Origin: NCEH01 sp043195095
Lineage (GTDB): Bacteria > Pseudomonadota > Alphaproteobacteria > Rhizobiales > Xanthobacteraceae
Assembly (NCBI RefSeq): GCF_043195095.1
Contig: NZ_JBAFWN010000011.1
Length of the DNA stretch: 64,000 bases
Strand: one strand, 5' to 3'
Positions within the stretch are counted from its first letter, which is position 1. Each line of letters starts with the position of its first letter. The position numbers and the translations under genes are program-made. Shown here one piece after another: positions 18,403 to 27,593 of the stretch. The notes beneath the pieces were generated by a model that made no database searches, was not told the DNA's origin, and saw only the letters and a list, made by a program, of their open reading frames with translations.

Positions 18403-19406
18403 CGCCGCTTGATGTCCCGCACCGTGGGCGGCACCACCAGATGGTCGCTCACCGCATTGCGCCGCAGCCGCTCCGGCGTCGCTGCTTTCGCCAGCGAGGA
18501 CAAGGCGATGAACCAGGCCTTCGGCATGTCGGTCGGCAGGCCCACGGGGATGCCGGCGACCTTCGGGGTCTCCAGGAAGGCGTGGCCCGGCTCCTCGAAT
18601 TCGGGGGCCGTGCAATTGATGCAGGCATAGCCGCCACGGGTGCACGAGCCTTCGCCATTCCAGGAGCGCGTGTTGCAATCCGCATGGGCCTGGGTGCCGA
18701 GGCAGCCGAGATGCTCCATCATGCAGCCAAGGTCGGAGAGCTTCTCCGCGCTGGCCTTGAACTCGTAATATTCGTTGCGCGGGCACCCGTGGTGCACGAG
18801 ATGGTCGGCATAGAAGCGCGGCCGGCGATAGGCATCGAGATCCTGCGCGCCGAGCAAGCCGGCGGCGAGCAGCATCAAGGTTTCGGTCACCCAATTGGGA
18901 TGCGTGGGGCAGCCGGAGACATTGATGACCGGCAGCCCGGAGCGAGAGCGAAACCCAGCGCCGAGCGCCCCGCCCTCACGGCGCCCATCATATTGCAGGC
19001 CGCAGGCATCGGCAGGATTGATGCCGGCGGCGGTCACCCCGCCATAGGCGGCGCAAGTGCCCACAGCGACCACATGCTCTGCCAGGCCCGACAGCTCGCG
19101 CACCCATTCAATGGTGGGGCGCCCCGTGCCGGCGAGCAGATGAAAACGGCCGGTCCCGTTCGGCCCGCGCAGCAGCGACCCCTCCACACACAGGGCGTCG
19201 AGGCGCAGGGCGCCGGACCGCACGCGCTCGAATACCGCCAGGGCCTCGCTTCCCGTCTCCTCGGACAGGCCAGGATGCCAGAGCACCCGAATGCCCGCGC
19301 TGTCGAAGGTGGTTATCAGGTCCGGCCCTTCGGCGCACAGCAAGGACATGGTGCAGCCGCCGCAGCCGCCCGATTGCAGCCAGAGAATGTTGAAGGGCGC
19401 GCTCAA
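18399..19406 (-). CDS. hupU: H2-sensing regulatory hydrogenase, small subunit
   Basis: A 335-aa small subunit without a Tat signal, so the sensor stays in the cytoplasm. The proximal-cluster motif is QSGGCGGCTMS (Cys15, Cys18) and later GTCAAYGGV; the two extra cysteines of HupS are absent, as expected of a sensor whose oxygen resistance comes from a narrow gas channel. The only reasonable start is TTG at 19406, in a TTGA overlap with the hupT stop; the next Met lies after the cluster motif. Confidence 0.95.
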   Translation of the reverse strand: MSAPFNILWLQSGGCGGCTMSLLCAEGPDLITTFDSAGIRVLWHPGLSEETGSEALAVFERVRSGALRLDALCVEGSLLRGPNGTGRFHLLAGTGRPTIEWVRELSGLAEHVVAVGTCAAYGGVTAAGINPADACGLQYDGRREGGALGAGFRSRSGLPVINVSGCPTHPNWVTETLMLLAAGLLGAQDLDAYRRPRFYADHLVHHGCPRNEYYEFKASAEKLSDLGCMMEHLGCLGTQAHADCNTRSWNGEGSCTRGGYACINCTAPEFEEPGHAFLETPKVAGIPVGLPTDMPKAWFIALSSLAKAATPERLRRNAVSDHLVVPPTVRDIKRR

Positions 19407-20812
19407 GGCTGTTTCTCCAACGGTGCTGCGGGCAAGGTCACACGCATGATGGCGCCGCCTCCGGGATGATTGCCTGCTTCGAGCATGCCGTCATGCTCCT
19501 GCACGATGCGGTAGCTGATGGAAAGACCGAGCCCCGTGCCCTTGCCGACCGGTTTGGTCGTGAAAAACGGATCGAAGATCCGCGAGGCGATTTCCGCCGA
19601 GATGCCGGGCCCGCTGTCCTGAACGCTGATGACGACGCGGTCGCCGCGCCGTTCGCCGGCAATCAGCAGCCGGCGCTCTTCGGCGCCTTCCATGGCGTCG
19701 ACCGCGTTCTGAATGAGGTTCATCATCATCTGGTGCAACTGGCCGGGATGACCGATCACGTCGAGCGGCCCAACCAACTGAAAAATGGTCTCCACGGCGG
19801 GGCTCTGGGCTTTTGCCACCCAGTCGAGGGACGAGCGCACCAGGGCCGCCATGTCGACCGGTTCGGAGGCTTGGCGCCGGTCCGAGGAGAAGCGCCGCAG
19901 GTCGGCGACGATGTCGCGCACCCGCTCGGCTCCCTCCAGCATCCCGGCAATGGTTGGGGCCATCTCCTGCAAGGTGCGGTCGATCTTCAGCTGTGCCCGC
20001 AGGTCCGCAGGTGCCGGCGTCGGGCTGTGAAGGGCATCCACATAGGTCACGAGCCGTTCGCCATAGCGCTTCAAGGCGTGGGCGTTGCCGTAAACGAAGG
20101 AGATGGGATTGTTCAGCTCGTGCGCGACGCCGGCAACAAGGCGACCGAGCGAAGCCATTTTTTCCGCATGTACCAGCTGCTGCTGCGCCTGCTTCAGCCG
20201 CTCGTGGGCGGCGGCCAGGTCGCTATAGGCTTTGCGCAATTCGCCAATCGGGCGTCCCATGAGGACGATGCCCACCGCGCGGCCACGCGAGTCGAACCGG
20301 ATCGCTCCGTTCACCGAAACCGGAAGCGGGCCTTCAGGTGTCGAGAAAGCAAAATCGCGATCCACAATGCGTTGGCGCTTGGCGACGATGGCCAGCACGT
20401 CGGCGAAGCCGGTCGGTGTTTCCGGCGCCAACAGGTCGGCGAGTTTCAGGTCCAGCAGGTCCGATCCCGACCGGCCGAGCAGGCGCTCGGCGGCCACGTT
20501 TACCTGTTCGATGCGGCCGGTAAGGTCGCAGGCGATCAGGGCGTCGGTCATGGAGGCCATCACCCCGGCGATGAAGGCGTGCGCCTCCTCCAGGGCCGCA
20601 TTCTTGTTTTCCAGCTCCACCTGCTGGGTCACCAGCTCGGCGTAGGTCTCGTCCATCTTGCGGATGACGGCAATCCACGCCTGCTCGGCATCGGCACTCA
20701 ACGCCGCGGCCGCATCAATCCCCAACCCGCCGGAGGGCGGATCGAGCGCACGGCCTTTGCTACCGGATGCGGGCATGGAAGCGGAAACCAGCGTCGACGA
20801 AGGAACGGGCAT
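19403..20812 (-). CDS. hupT: Hydrogenase sensor histidine kinase
   Basis: A 469-aa soluble kinase without transmembrane segments. Order: N-terminal linker with a coiled coil (about 55-80), PAS domain (about 80-195), second helix, dimerisation domain with phospho-acceptor His231 (GVAHELNNPISF) and HATPase domain (NLIQNAVDAM, DSGPGIS, GKGTGLGLSI). HupT/HoxJ phosphorylates HupR when H2 is absent and is inhibited by HupUV with H2. First gene of the hupTUV-hypF run. The ribosome site before ATG 20812 is weak; ATG 20776 is the alternative. Confidence 0.94.
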   Translation of the reverse strand: MPVPSSTLVSASMPASGSKGRALDPPSGGLGIDAAAALSADAEQAWIAVIRKMDETYAELVTQQVELENKNAALEEAHAFIAGVMASMTDALIACDLTGRIEQVNVAAERLLGRSGSDLLDLKLADLLAPETPTGFADVLAIVAKRQRIVDRDFAFSTPEGPLPVSVNGAIRFDSRGRAVGIVLMGRPIGELRKAYSDLAAAHERLKQAQQQLVHAEKMASLGRLVAGVAHELNNPISFVYGNAHALKRYGERLVTYVDALHSPTPAPADLRAQLKIDRTLQEMAPTIAGMLEGAERVRDIVADLRRFSSDRRQASEPVDMAALVRSSLDWVAKAQSPAVETIFQLVGPLDVIGHPGQLHQMMMNLIQNAVDAMEGAEERRLLIAGERRGDRVVISVQDSGPGISAEIASRIFDPFFTTKPVGKGTGLGLSISYRIVQEHDGMLEAGNHPGGGAIMRVTLPAAPLEKQP

Positions 20813-20930
20813 GCTAAGCCCGCCGCGCCCCGGTTCACAACACAGGATCTCCCGCGCCCACCGACATCAAGGAGAAACGCGTTTAATTCACAAAATAACA
20901 ACATAAAAACAGATGCTTGACCGACGACAT

Positions 20931-20945
20931 TGATCTTTGAGATCA
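20931..20945. repeat. Short palindrome between the metallo-hydrolase gene and hupT
   Basis: TGATCT-TTG-AGATCA is a perfect 6-bp inverted repeat with a 3-bp centre in the 144-bp gap upstream of hupT. It could be an operator or a weak 3' hairpin of the upstream minus-strand gene; no T-run follows. It does not fit the FNR/FixK spacing. Confidence 0.35.
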
Positions 20946-20956
20946 GACCACGCACC

Positions 20957-21751
20957 TCATCCCTCGAACGTCATGCCGTCGAATGCCGGGATGATGCCTT
21001 CCGGCAGGATGTCCACAAGGCGCCCGTAATCCAGATCCGTGTGGAGATTGGTCAAAATGCTGCGGCCCGGCTTCATCCGTTCGATGTGCGAGAGCGCTTC
21101 GCTCAGGCTGAGGTGGGACGGATGCGGCGCTTCACGCAATGCATCAAGAATCCATACGTCAAGATCTTCTAGATATTGCAGGGAGTTATCTGGAAATGCG
21201 CTGACATCACTTGAATAGGCGACGCCCTCGAACCGGAAGCCGAACGAGTCGATTTCGCCATGATGCTGGCGAAACGGCAGCGCGACAATGGGCCCGCCCG
21301 GTCCGTCGACCTGCACCGCCCGGCCCTCGTGGAACCGATGTTCTGTCAGAATCGGCGGATAGACGCCTCCGGGTGGCGTGCGGAAGCAATAGCCGAACCG
21401 CGCGTGCAGCGCCGCCGACGTGTCCGCGTCGATATAAGCGTCAATGCGTTGACGCTGCTGGATCGCCAGCGGACGGACATCGTCGATTCCATGGGTGTGG
21501 TCGGCGTGGGAGTGGGTGAACAAAACCGCGTCGAGCCGGTCGACCTCGGCATCCAGCAATTGTTCGCGCAGGTCCGGCGAGGTGTCCACCAGCACGGTGG
21601 TCACGCCCTCCGGCCCAAGCCGGCGCACCAGCAGCGAGCAGCGTCGCCTGCGGTTGCGCGGATTGGCGGGATCGCAGGCGCCCCATCCTTGCGCCACGCG
21701 AGGGACGCCGCCCGAGGAACCGCAGCCGAGTATGGTGAAGGTCAGGCCCAT
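20957..21751 (-). CDS. PhnP-like metallo-beta-lactamase-fold hydrolase
   Basis: A 264-aa hydrolase. The N-terminus FTILGCGSSGGVPR and the metal motif THSHADHTHGIDD, plus later histidines (FRQHHGEIDS, TNLHTDLDY), match the PhnP/phosphoribosyl cyclic phosphodiesterase branch of the metallo-beta-lactamase fold. The Cys of a PhnP-like zinc site may be in WGACDPANPRNRRRRCS. In many alphaproteobacteria this gene follows metG-holB-tatD; here it stands alone between glgX and hupT, so its substrate cannot be deduced. ATG 21751 is preferred because GGAAG lies just before it; a GTG at 21766 is possible. Confidence 0.8.
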   Translation of the reverse strand: MGLTFTILGCGSSGGVPRVAQGWGACDPANPRNRRRRCSLLVRRLGPEGVTTVLVDTSPDLREQLLDAEVDRLDAVLFTHSHADHTHGIDDVRPLAIQQRQRIDAYIDADTSAALHARFGYCFRTPPGGVYPPILTEHRFHEGRAVQVDGPGGPIVALPFRQHHGEIDSFGFRFEGVAYSSDVSAFPDNSLQYLEDLDVWILDALREAPHPSHLSLSEALSHIERMKPGRSILTNLHTDLDYGRLVDILPEGIIPAFDGMTFEG

Positions 21752-21954
21752 GGATAGCTTCCGCACGCTGTCACCCAGGAGCCTTACCGCCGCCGGCGCG
21801 GATCACCAAGGCTCTCGCGCCGAGCCGGGGCAGATTCTCCCCAGGGAGAGGCTGGTCGCCGTACCGTCTCGTGTGACGCAACCAAGATTGCCCTGCGGCG
21901 TTGTGCACTCACAGGTCGGCCGGTGGGTCGGGCGCATCAATGGGGGCAAGGGAC

Positions 21955-24105
21955 ATGGACATGCTGGCATCGGACGCGGCTCCTCAGGTCATGAAGGCGT
22001 CGCGGGTCCGGGAGGGAAATCCGTTTCCTCTTGGCGCGACCTGGGATGGGCTCGGCGTGAATTTCGCCCTGTTCTCGGCCAATGCCACCAAGGTGGAGCT
22101 GTGCCTCTTTGATCCGGATGGCGAGCACGAAGTCGAGCGCATCGAGCTGCCCGAATATACCGACGAGGTGTGGCACGGCTATCTGCCGGATGCCCGTCCC
22201 GGCCTCGTCTATGCCTATCGCGTTCACGGCGCCTACGAGCCGCAGGCTGGCCATCGCTTTAATCCCAACAAGCTGCTTCTGGATCCGTACGGCAAACAGA
22301 TGGTCGGGGAACTGACCTGGAATCCCGCCCTGTTCGGCTATCAGCTCGAGAGCAAGGAAAAGAACAAGGATCTCACGTTCGACACCCGCGATAGCGCCGC
22401 GTTCATGCCGAAATGCCGGGTGATTGATCCCGCCTTCACCTGGGGCATGACGCGCCGCCCCATGGTGCCGTGGGACCGCACCGTGCTTTATGAGGCCCAT
22501 GCCCGCGGCTACACCATGCGCCATCCCCAGGTGCGGGAGGATCTGCGCGGCACATTCGCCGGCCTTATGGCGCCAGAGGTGATCGACTATCTGAAGGATC
22601 TCGGCATCACGGCGCTGGAGCTGTTGCCGGTGCACGGCTTCGTCGACGACAGCTACCTGGTGGAAAAGGGCCTGCGAAATTACTGGGGCTACAACACAAT
22701 CTCCTTCTTCGCCCCGCATCCGCTCTACCTCGCGAGCCCGAACGTCAATGAGTTCAAGGAGATGGTCGCGCGCTACCATGCGGCCGGCATCGAGATCATC
22801 CAGGACGTGGTCTATAACCATACGGCCGAGGGCAACGAGCTTGGCCCGACGCTTTCGTTCAAGGGCATCGACAACGCCTCATATTACCGTCTGCCCGAGG
22901 ACAAGCGCTTTTATATCAACGATACCGGCACCGGAAACACGGTGAACCTCTCGCATCCGCGCGTTTTGCAGATGGTGACGGACAGCCTGCGCTATTGGGC
23001 CACCGAGATGCAGGTCGACGGGTTCCGCTTCGATCTCGCCACCATCCTCGGCCGCGAGGCCCATGGCTTCGACGAGGGCGGCGGGTTCCTCGATTCCTGC
23101 CGCCAGGACCCTATTCTCTCGCAGGTGAAGCTGATCGCGGAACCTTGGGATTGCGGTCCGGGCGGATACCAGGTCGGCGGCTTCTCGCCCGGCTGGGCGG
23201 AATGGAACGACCGCTATCGCGACACGGTTCGCGCCTATTGGAAGGGCGATGACGGCCAGATCGCGGAGCTCGCGACCCGCTTGACGGCTTCTGGCGATTT
23301 CTTCAACCGGCGCGGCCGCAAGCCTTGGTCGTCGGTGAACTTCATCTCCGCCCATGACGGTTTCACGCTCGCGGATCTCGTCTCCTACAACGACAAGCAC
23401 AATGAGGCGAACGGCGAGGACAATCGCGACGGGCATTCGCACAACCTGTCCTGGAATCATGGTGTTGAGGGGCCCAGCGAGGATCCGGAAATCTGCGCCC
23501 TGCGCGCCCGCCAGATGCGCAACATGCTCGCGACGCTTCTGTTTTCCCAAGGGACGCCGATGATCCTCGGCGGTGATGAATTCGCCCGCACCCAGGGCGG
23601 CAATAACAATGCGTATTGTCAGGACAATGAAATCGGCTGGATCGACTGGGATTTCTCGCCAGCTGGGTGCGAGCTTCACGCCTTCGTGCGGAAATTGATC
23701 TCGGTGCGCCAGTCTCACCCTCTGCTGCGTCGAAGCCGTTTCCTCACCGGCGCCTATAATAAGGAACTGGACGTCAAGGACGTGTGCTGGCTCGCCCCGG
23801 ACGGGAGCGAAATGGGCGACGAGCAATGGCAGGATAGCCTGAGCCGGTGCATGGGCGTGCTGATGGACGGGCGCGCGCAGCCCACAGGCATCCGCCGCAA
23901 GGGCACGGACACCACTTTGCTGCTCATCGTGAATGCGCACTTCGACGTCGTGAATTTCACCCTTCCCGAGATCGTGGGCGGCAAGGGGTGGCGTCTCGTC
24001 GTGGATACCAATGCGCCCGAGCCCGAGCCGCAACCCACCTTTCCGTTCGGCCATGTCTATGAGGTCACCGGTCGTTCGCTCCTGCTTCTCGAAGTGGCAT
24101 CATGA
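21955..24105 (+). CDS. glgX: Glycogen debranching enzyme GlgX
   Basis: A 716-aa glycoside hydrolase family 13 enzyme that hydrolyses alpha-1,6 branches of glycogen after phosphorylase trimming. An N-terminal CBM48-like domain (PFPLGATWDGLGVNFALFS) precedes the (beta/alpha)8 barrel. The catalytic triad motifs are GFRFDLA (nucleophile Asp), LIAEPWD (acid Glu) and SAHDGFTL (Asp). Several in-frame ATGs exist at 21940, 21955 and 21961; AAGGG before 21955 favours that one. No other glycogen gene is nearby. The stop overlaps the next gene by 4 bp. Confidence 0.93.
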   Translation: MDMLASDAAPQVMKASRVREGNPFPLGATWDGLGVNFALFSANATKVELCLFDPDGEHEVERIELPEYTDEVWHGYLPDARPGLVYAYRVHGAYEPQAGHRFNPNKLLLDPYGKQMVGELTWNPALFGYQLESKEKNKDLTFDTRDSAAFMPKCRVIDPAFTWGMTRRPMVPWDRTVLYEAHARGYTMRHPQVREDLRGTFAGLMAPEVIDYLKDLGITALELLPVHGFVDDSYLVEKGLRNYWGYNTISFFAPHPLYLASPNVNEFKEMVARYHAAGIEIIQDVVYNHTAEGNELGPTLSFKGIDNASYYRLPEDKRFYINDTGTGNTVNLSHPRVLQMVTDSLRYWATEMQVDGFRFDLATILGREAHGFDEGGGFLDSCRQDPILSQVKLIAEPWDCGPGGYQVGGFSPGWAEWNDRYRDTVRAYWKGDDGQIAELATRLTASGDFFNRRGRKPWSSVNFISAHDGFTLADLVSYNDKHNEANGEDNRDGHSHNLSWNHGVEGPSEDPEICALRARQMRNMLATLLFSQGTPMILGGDEFARTQGGNNNAYCQDNEIGWIDWDFSPAGCELHAFVRKLISVRQSHPLLRRSRFLTGAYNKELDVKDVCWLAPDGSEMGDEQWQDSLSRCMGVLMDGRAQPTGIRRKGTDTTLLLIVNAHFDVVNFTLPEIVGGKGWRLVVDTNAPEPEPQPTFPFGHVYEVTGRSLLLLEVAS

Positions 24106-26138
24106 ACGAGGCGGAGGGCAGCGGGCCGGACCGCACGGCCCGCCCCATTCTTCAGCCGCAAGTGACGTCGGCGCGTGCCGCCGTTCCGCTTGGTTCGGGC
24201 GCCGTTGGAACGTTGCTGGCGACCAGCGCCATCATCGCGATGCTGTATTTCGCGCGCGAGGTGTTGGTGCCGGTGGCGCTCGCCATGCTGCTGAGTTTTG
24301 TACTGGCACCAGTGATCCTGGTGCTGCGGCGGTTGAAAATACCGCGCACCCTGTCCGTTACCAGCGTCGTCGTGCTCACTTTCCTCGGCCTCATCTCGCT
24401 AGGGGCGGTGGTGGCGAGCCAAGTGGCGGAGCTGGCGGGCGATCTGCCGCAATATCAGGTGAACATCCGCGACAAGATCCGCTCCCTGCGGGGCGCAACC
24501 GAGGGGTCCGGCACGCTGGAGCGCGCGGCGCAGATGCTTCAGGACCTCGGCAACGAGCTGGACCGGCCTGCGCCGGACAGCCGGGTGGGAAGCCCGAATG
24601 CGGATAATGCCGAGCGACCGCCCCTGCCAGTGGAAATCCGCCAACCCAATCCCGGCACGTTGGGCATGCTCGGCGCGGTGATGACGCCGCTGATCCACCC
24701 GCTCGCCACCACCGGCATCATCTTCATTTTCCTCATCTTCATCCTTTTGCAGCGGGAGGATCTGCGCAATCGCTTCATCCGCCTTGCGGGTGCGAGCGAT
24801 ATCCAGCGCACCACCGCCGCGCTCGACGATGCCGCGCGCCGCTTGTCCCGCTTTTTTCTCATGCAAGTGATGCTCAACGCCGGCTTTGGCACCGTGATCG
24901 GCCTCGGCCTGTGGGTGATCGGCGTGCCCAGCCCCCTTTTGTGGGGCCTGATGGCGGCGGTGCTGCGCTTCGTGCCCTATATCGGCGCGGTCATCGCCGC
25001 CCTGCTGCCGATCGCGCTCGCGCTCGCCGTCGATCCCGGCTGGAGCATCGTGCTCTCCACCATCGCCTTGTTCGCGCTCGTGGAGCCGCTCGTCGGGCAC
25101 ATCATCGAGCCGCTGGTCTATGGGCGGAGCACGGGGCTTTCCCCTGTGGCGGTGGTTGCCTCGGCGACCTTCTGGACCTGGCTGTGGGGACCGATCGGGC
25201 TCGTCCTCGCAACCCCCCTGACGCTCTGCGCCGTGGTGCTTGGCCGTCATGTGGACCAGCTGGAATTTCTCGACGTGATGCTCGGCGACCGCCCGCCGCT
25301 CAGCGCGCCGGAATTGTTCTACCAGCGCATGCTGGCCGGCGATCCCACCGAGGCGACCAGCAAGGCCGAGGAATTCCTGAAGGAACGTAGCTTCCTGTCC
25401 TATCTCGACAATGTCGCCCTGCCGGGGCTGCGGCTCGCGCAGCAGGACCTTGCCCGCGGCACCCTCGACGATGCGCGGATCGCGCGTCTGCGCCTCAGTC
25501 TCGGGGAATTGCTGGAAAACCTCTCCGATATTCCAGACGGTATTCCCAAGGGCGAGACCGAGGAACGCGAAGCCGAGGCGGCAGTTCTGGCAAGCCCGGC
25601 GGGAGGTGCCTACCCTGTCGTCGATGCCGATACGCTCCCGCAGCGGTGGCGCGGCGATACCCCGATTCTCTGCATCGCCGCGCGGTCGGGCCTCGATCTG
25701 GCGGCGGCGGACCTGCTTGCGCATTTGTTGAAGCGACACGGGCTTGGGGCACGCGTCTGCGGGCCGGAAACCCTGACCATCGCCAATCTCGCGAATCTCA
25801 GCGGGTCCGATCTGGCGCTGACCATCCTGTCGTCGCTTGAAAATACGGGGACGGCGCACATGCGCTATTCCAGCCGACGGCTGCGTCGGCGCTTGCCGGA
25901 AAGCGCCATCCTGCTTGCGGCGTTTGGTGCCCATGACGATGGCGCAATGCGTGCGGCGCTGGAAACGCAGTCCTCCAGCAATGCCGTGGCGACAAGCCTC
26001 GAAGAGGCGCTAACAGCGTGCCTGATCGCGGCGGGGCACCTTGAATCCGCCGACACCGATACCGCGGATATCGCGCTTGCCACAACGGAAAGCGCCGTGG
26101 TTCGCACCCAGGCCAAGCCGGTTCCGGAAAGCGCCTAG
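24102..26138 (+). CDS. AI-2E family membrane protein with a long C-terminal extension
   Basis: A 678-aa protein. Residues about 35-395 form the AI-2E/PerM transporter domain with about eight helices (for example IIFIFLIFILLQRE and the conserved VEPLVGHIIEPLVYG near residue 330). Typical members are 340-400 aa; here about 280 more residues follow, beginning with a helical region (LFYQRMLAGDPTEATSKAEE) and containing a Rossmann-like block (PILCIAARSGLDLAAADLLA). The substrate is unknown; family members are linked to autoinducer-2 or ion export. Coupled to glgX by an ATGA overlap, and convergent with the next gene. Confidence 0.8.
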   Translation: MNEAEGSGPDRTARPILQPQVTSARAAVPLGSGAVGTLLATSAIIAMLYFAREVLVPVALAMLLSFVLAPVILVLRRLKIPRTLSVTSVVVLTFLGLISLGAVVASQVAELAGDLPQYQVNIRDKIRSLRGATEGSGTLERAAQMLQDLGNELDRPAPDSRVGSPNADNAERPPLPVEIRQPNPGTLGMLGAVMTPLIHPLATTGIIFIFLIFILLQREDLRNRFIRLAGASDIQRTTAALDDAARRLSRFFLMQVMLNAGFGTVIGLGLWVIGVPSPLLWGLMAAVLRFVPYIGAVIAALLPIALALAVDPGWSIVLSTIALFALVEPLVGHIIEPLVYGRSTGLSPVAVVASATFWTWLWGPIGLVLATPLTLCAVVLGRHVDQLEFLDVMLGDRPPLSAPELFYQRMLAGDPTEATSKAEEFLKERSFLSYLDNVALPGLRLAQQDLARGTLDDARIARLRLSLGELLENLSDIPDGIPKGETEEREAEAAVLASPAGGAYPVVDADTLPQRWRGDTPILCIAARSGLDLAAADLLAHLLKRHGLGARVCGPETLTIANLANLSGSDLALTILSSLENTGTAHMRYSSRRLRRRLPESAILLAAFGAHDDGAMRAALETQSSSNAVATSLEEALTACLIAAGHLESADTDTADIALATTESAVVRTQAKPVPESA

Positions 26139-26857
26139 CCACTCAGCGCCTTCAGCATCAGCACCGCAAGGAAGCCGAGAAAAAAGGTGGCCGCGACGAA
26201 TGTCGTGTCCTCCCCGTCGGCGTGGGCTTCCGCCAGCAATTCCTCGGTGACCAGATAAATCAGGGCGGCAGTCGCAAATGCGAGGATGCCGACCTGCCAG
26301 AGGGCTGGGAGGGAGAGGAAAGCCAGTGCGCCGCTCGCGCCGCCGATCGGCACCAGCACGGCAAGCGCGCCCGCCTTCATGACACCGCCCGCCCCAGAGC
26401 CCGGTCGGCTCAAGGAGACGCTCGTGGCGAGGCCGAGGAAGAAGACCTCCAGCGTCAGCGCGGCCACGATCACCAGCCCGCTGTCCGGGGCCGCCGCGAG
26501 CGCGACCGCACACAACAGACCGTCGATGAACAGATCGACGCCCACCGTGACGAGCAGGCCGGTGTTCTTCCCGCCCGGCTGATCGTCAGGGGCTTCCTGT
26601 GGCCCTTCTTCGCCGATCCACCGCTTGATGGCCAGCATGAGGGCGCCGCCGAGCGTGAAGCCGATGGCGATGCCGAGGGGATGGGCGCTTCCGAGTTCCG
26701 GCAGCAATTCCGCCCCGACGGCGGCCATCACGACGCCGGCGGTGAAATGCTGCACGGCGCTGCGGATGGTCGCGCCGGGACGCCAGACAAAACCCAACAA
26801 AGCGCCGGCGATGACCGCGCCAGCCGGAATCAAGGTCAAAAGAACCGCGTTCAGCAT
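26135..26857 (-). CDS. ZIP-family-like metal transporter
   Basis: A 240-aa integral membrane protein with about seven or eight helices. Acidic and His positions typical of the ZIP fold appear in the middle (QHFTAGVVMAAVGAELLPEL and VGVDLFIDGLL), and a short acidic cytoplasmic loop follows residue 75 (EEGPQEAPDDQPG). ZIP proteins import divalent metals, but the family member and metal cannot be set from sequence alone. I start at ATG 26857; a longer frame upstream is not protein-like. It overlaps the 3' end of the preceding plus-strand gene by 4 bp. Confidence 0.65.
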   Translation of the reverse strand: MLNAVLLTLIPAGAVIAGALLGFVWRPGATIRSAVQHFTAGVVMAAVGAELLPELGSAHPLGIAIGFTLGGALMLAIKRWIGEEGPQEAPDDQPGGKNTGLLVTVGVDLFIDGLLCAVALAAAPDSGLVIVAALTLEVFFLGLATSVSLSRPGSGAGGVMKAGALAVLVPIGGASGALAFLSLPALWQVGILAFATAALIYLVTEELLAEAHADGEDTTFVAATFFLGFLAVLMLKALSG

Positions 26858-27072
26858 GATCGGCGCCCCGCTCAGACAACCCTCGTCTAGGGCTTCAGCG
26901 TGACACAACGACGAAGCGCGCAGTGTCCGAAATCCGGGCTGCCTTTCGGGTCGGCGGCCGGCTCCGCGACCGACTCGCGGCGCGGATGCGCCGCTTCCGG
27001 CGCCCGTGCGCCCATGGGTTTTCTACCCGCTCAAGGCGGGTCGAACCATGGGGATTGCTTTCAGGGATTGAA

Positions 27073-27150
27073 TGGTCGGAGCGAGAGGATTTGAACCTCC
27101 GACCCCTAGTCCCCCAGACTAGTGCGCTAACCGGGCTGCGCTACGCTCCG
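27073..27150 (-). tRNA. tRNA-Pro (anticodon GGG)
   Basis: The minus strand folds into a cloverleaf: acceptor CGGAGCG/CGCTCCG, D stem GCGC/GCGC, anticodon stem CTAGT/ACTAG with loop CTGGGGG (anticodon GGG), T arm GGAGG-TTCAAAT-CCTCT, discriminator A and encoded CCA. It reads proline codons CCC/CCU. Confidence 0.95.
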
Positions 27151-27593
27151 ACGTGGAGGGGAGGCTTAGACCATCGCGTTGGCGGCTACAAGAGTGAAAT
27201 GCGGCACTATCCACCGCCCTTCGCCGCCGCGCGATGAAAACCCCGATGCGGGTGGTGCATGCCGCCGGACCCTGCCGCCGTTCCAAAATGACAGAGGACG
27301 GTACGTCAGTGCTATGGGGCGGAAATCGGGCGCGGCGCCGAACACGGTTTCGCGACTTTGGAATATGACATTTTTATTGATCAGTAAAAGGTTGCCGCAA
27401 ACAACAAGTGTCTTCGAATAGCGCTGATTTCTTGAAAGAAACTTGTCGTTAACTTTGATATATACTGTTCCAGATTGGTACATTTTTCAAGCTTAGCGGT
27501 GAGATATCATGATTTCGCCGCGGAACAGTGACATTGTCGCCTGAATAGAACGTCATTCGCCGATCTCCCATCAACAACATGGAGGTCGAGGGA
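27151..27593. other. AT-rich intergenic region before rlpA
   Basis: Most of 27340-27540 is clearly richer in A/T than its surroundings. It holds a near-perfect 18-bp palindrome centred on TGATCA (27372-27389, one mismatch) and the A/T tract TTTGATATATACT (27452-27464) that could contain a -10 element. I cannot fix a promoter with proper spacing and see no RNA gene. Confidence 0.5.

Noticed and set aside
19466..20920. 484-codon plus-strand frame opposite hupT
   Set aside because: No recognisable domain, and it runs through the strongly conserved kinase gene on the minus strand.
20931..20945. Palindrome near hupT considered as an FNR/FixK box
   Set aside because: FNR-type boxes need TTGAT-N4-ATCAA; here the half-sites are TGATCT and AGATCA with a 3-bp spacer.
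24399..25934. 511-codon minus-strand frame opposite the AI-2E gene
   Set aside because: Low-complexity Arg/Glu/His-rich translation typical of antisense frames in high-GC DNA.
27073..27150. tRNA-Pro as an integration site of a mobile element
   Set aside because: No integrase gene and no duplicated tRNA 3' end was found nearby.
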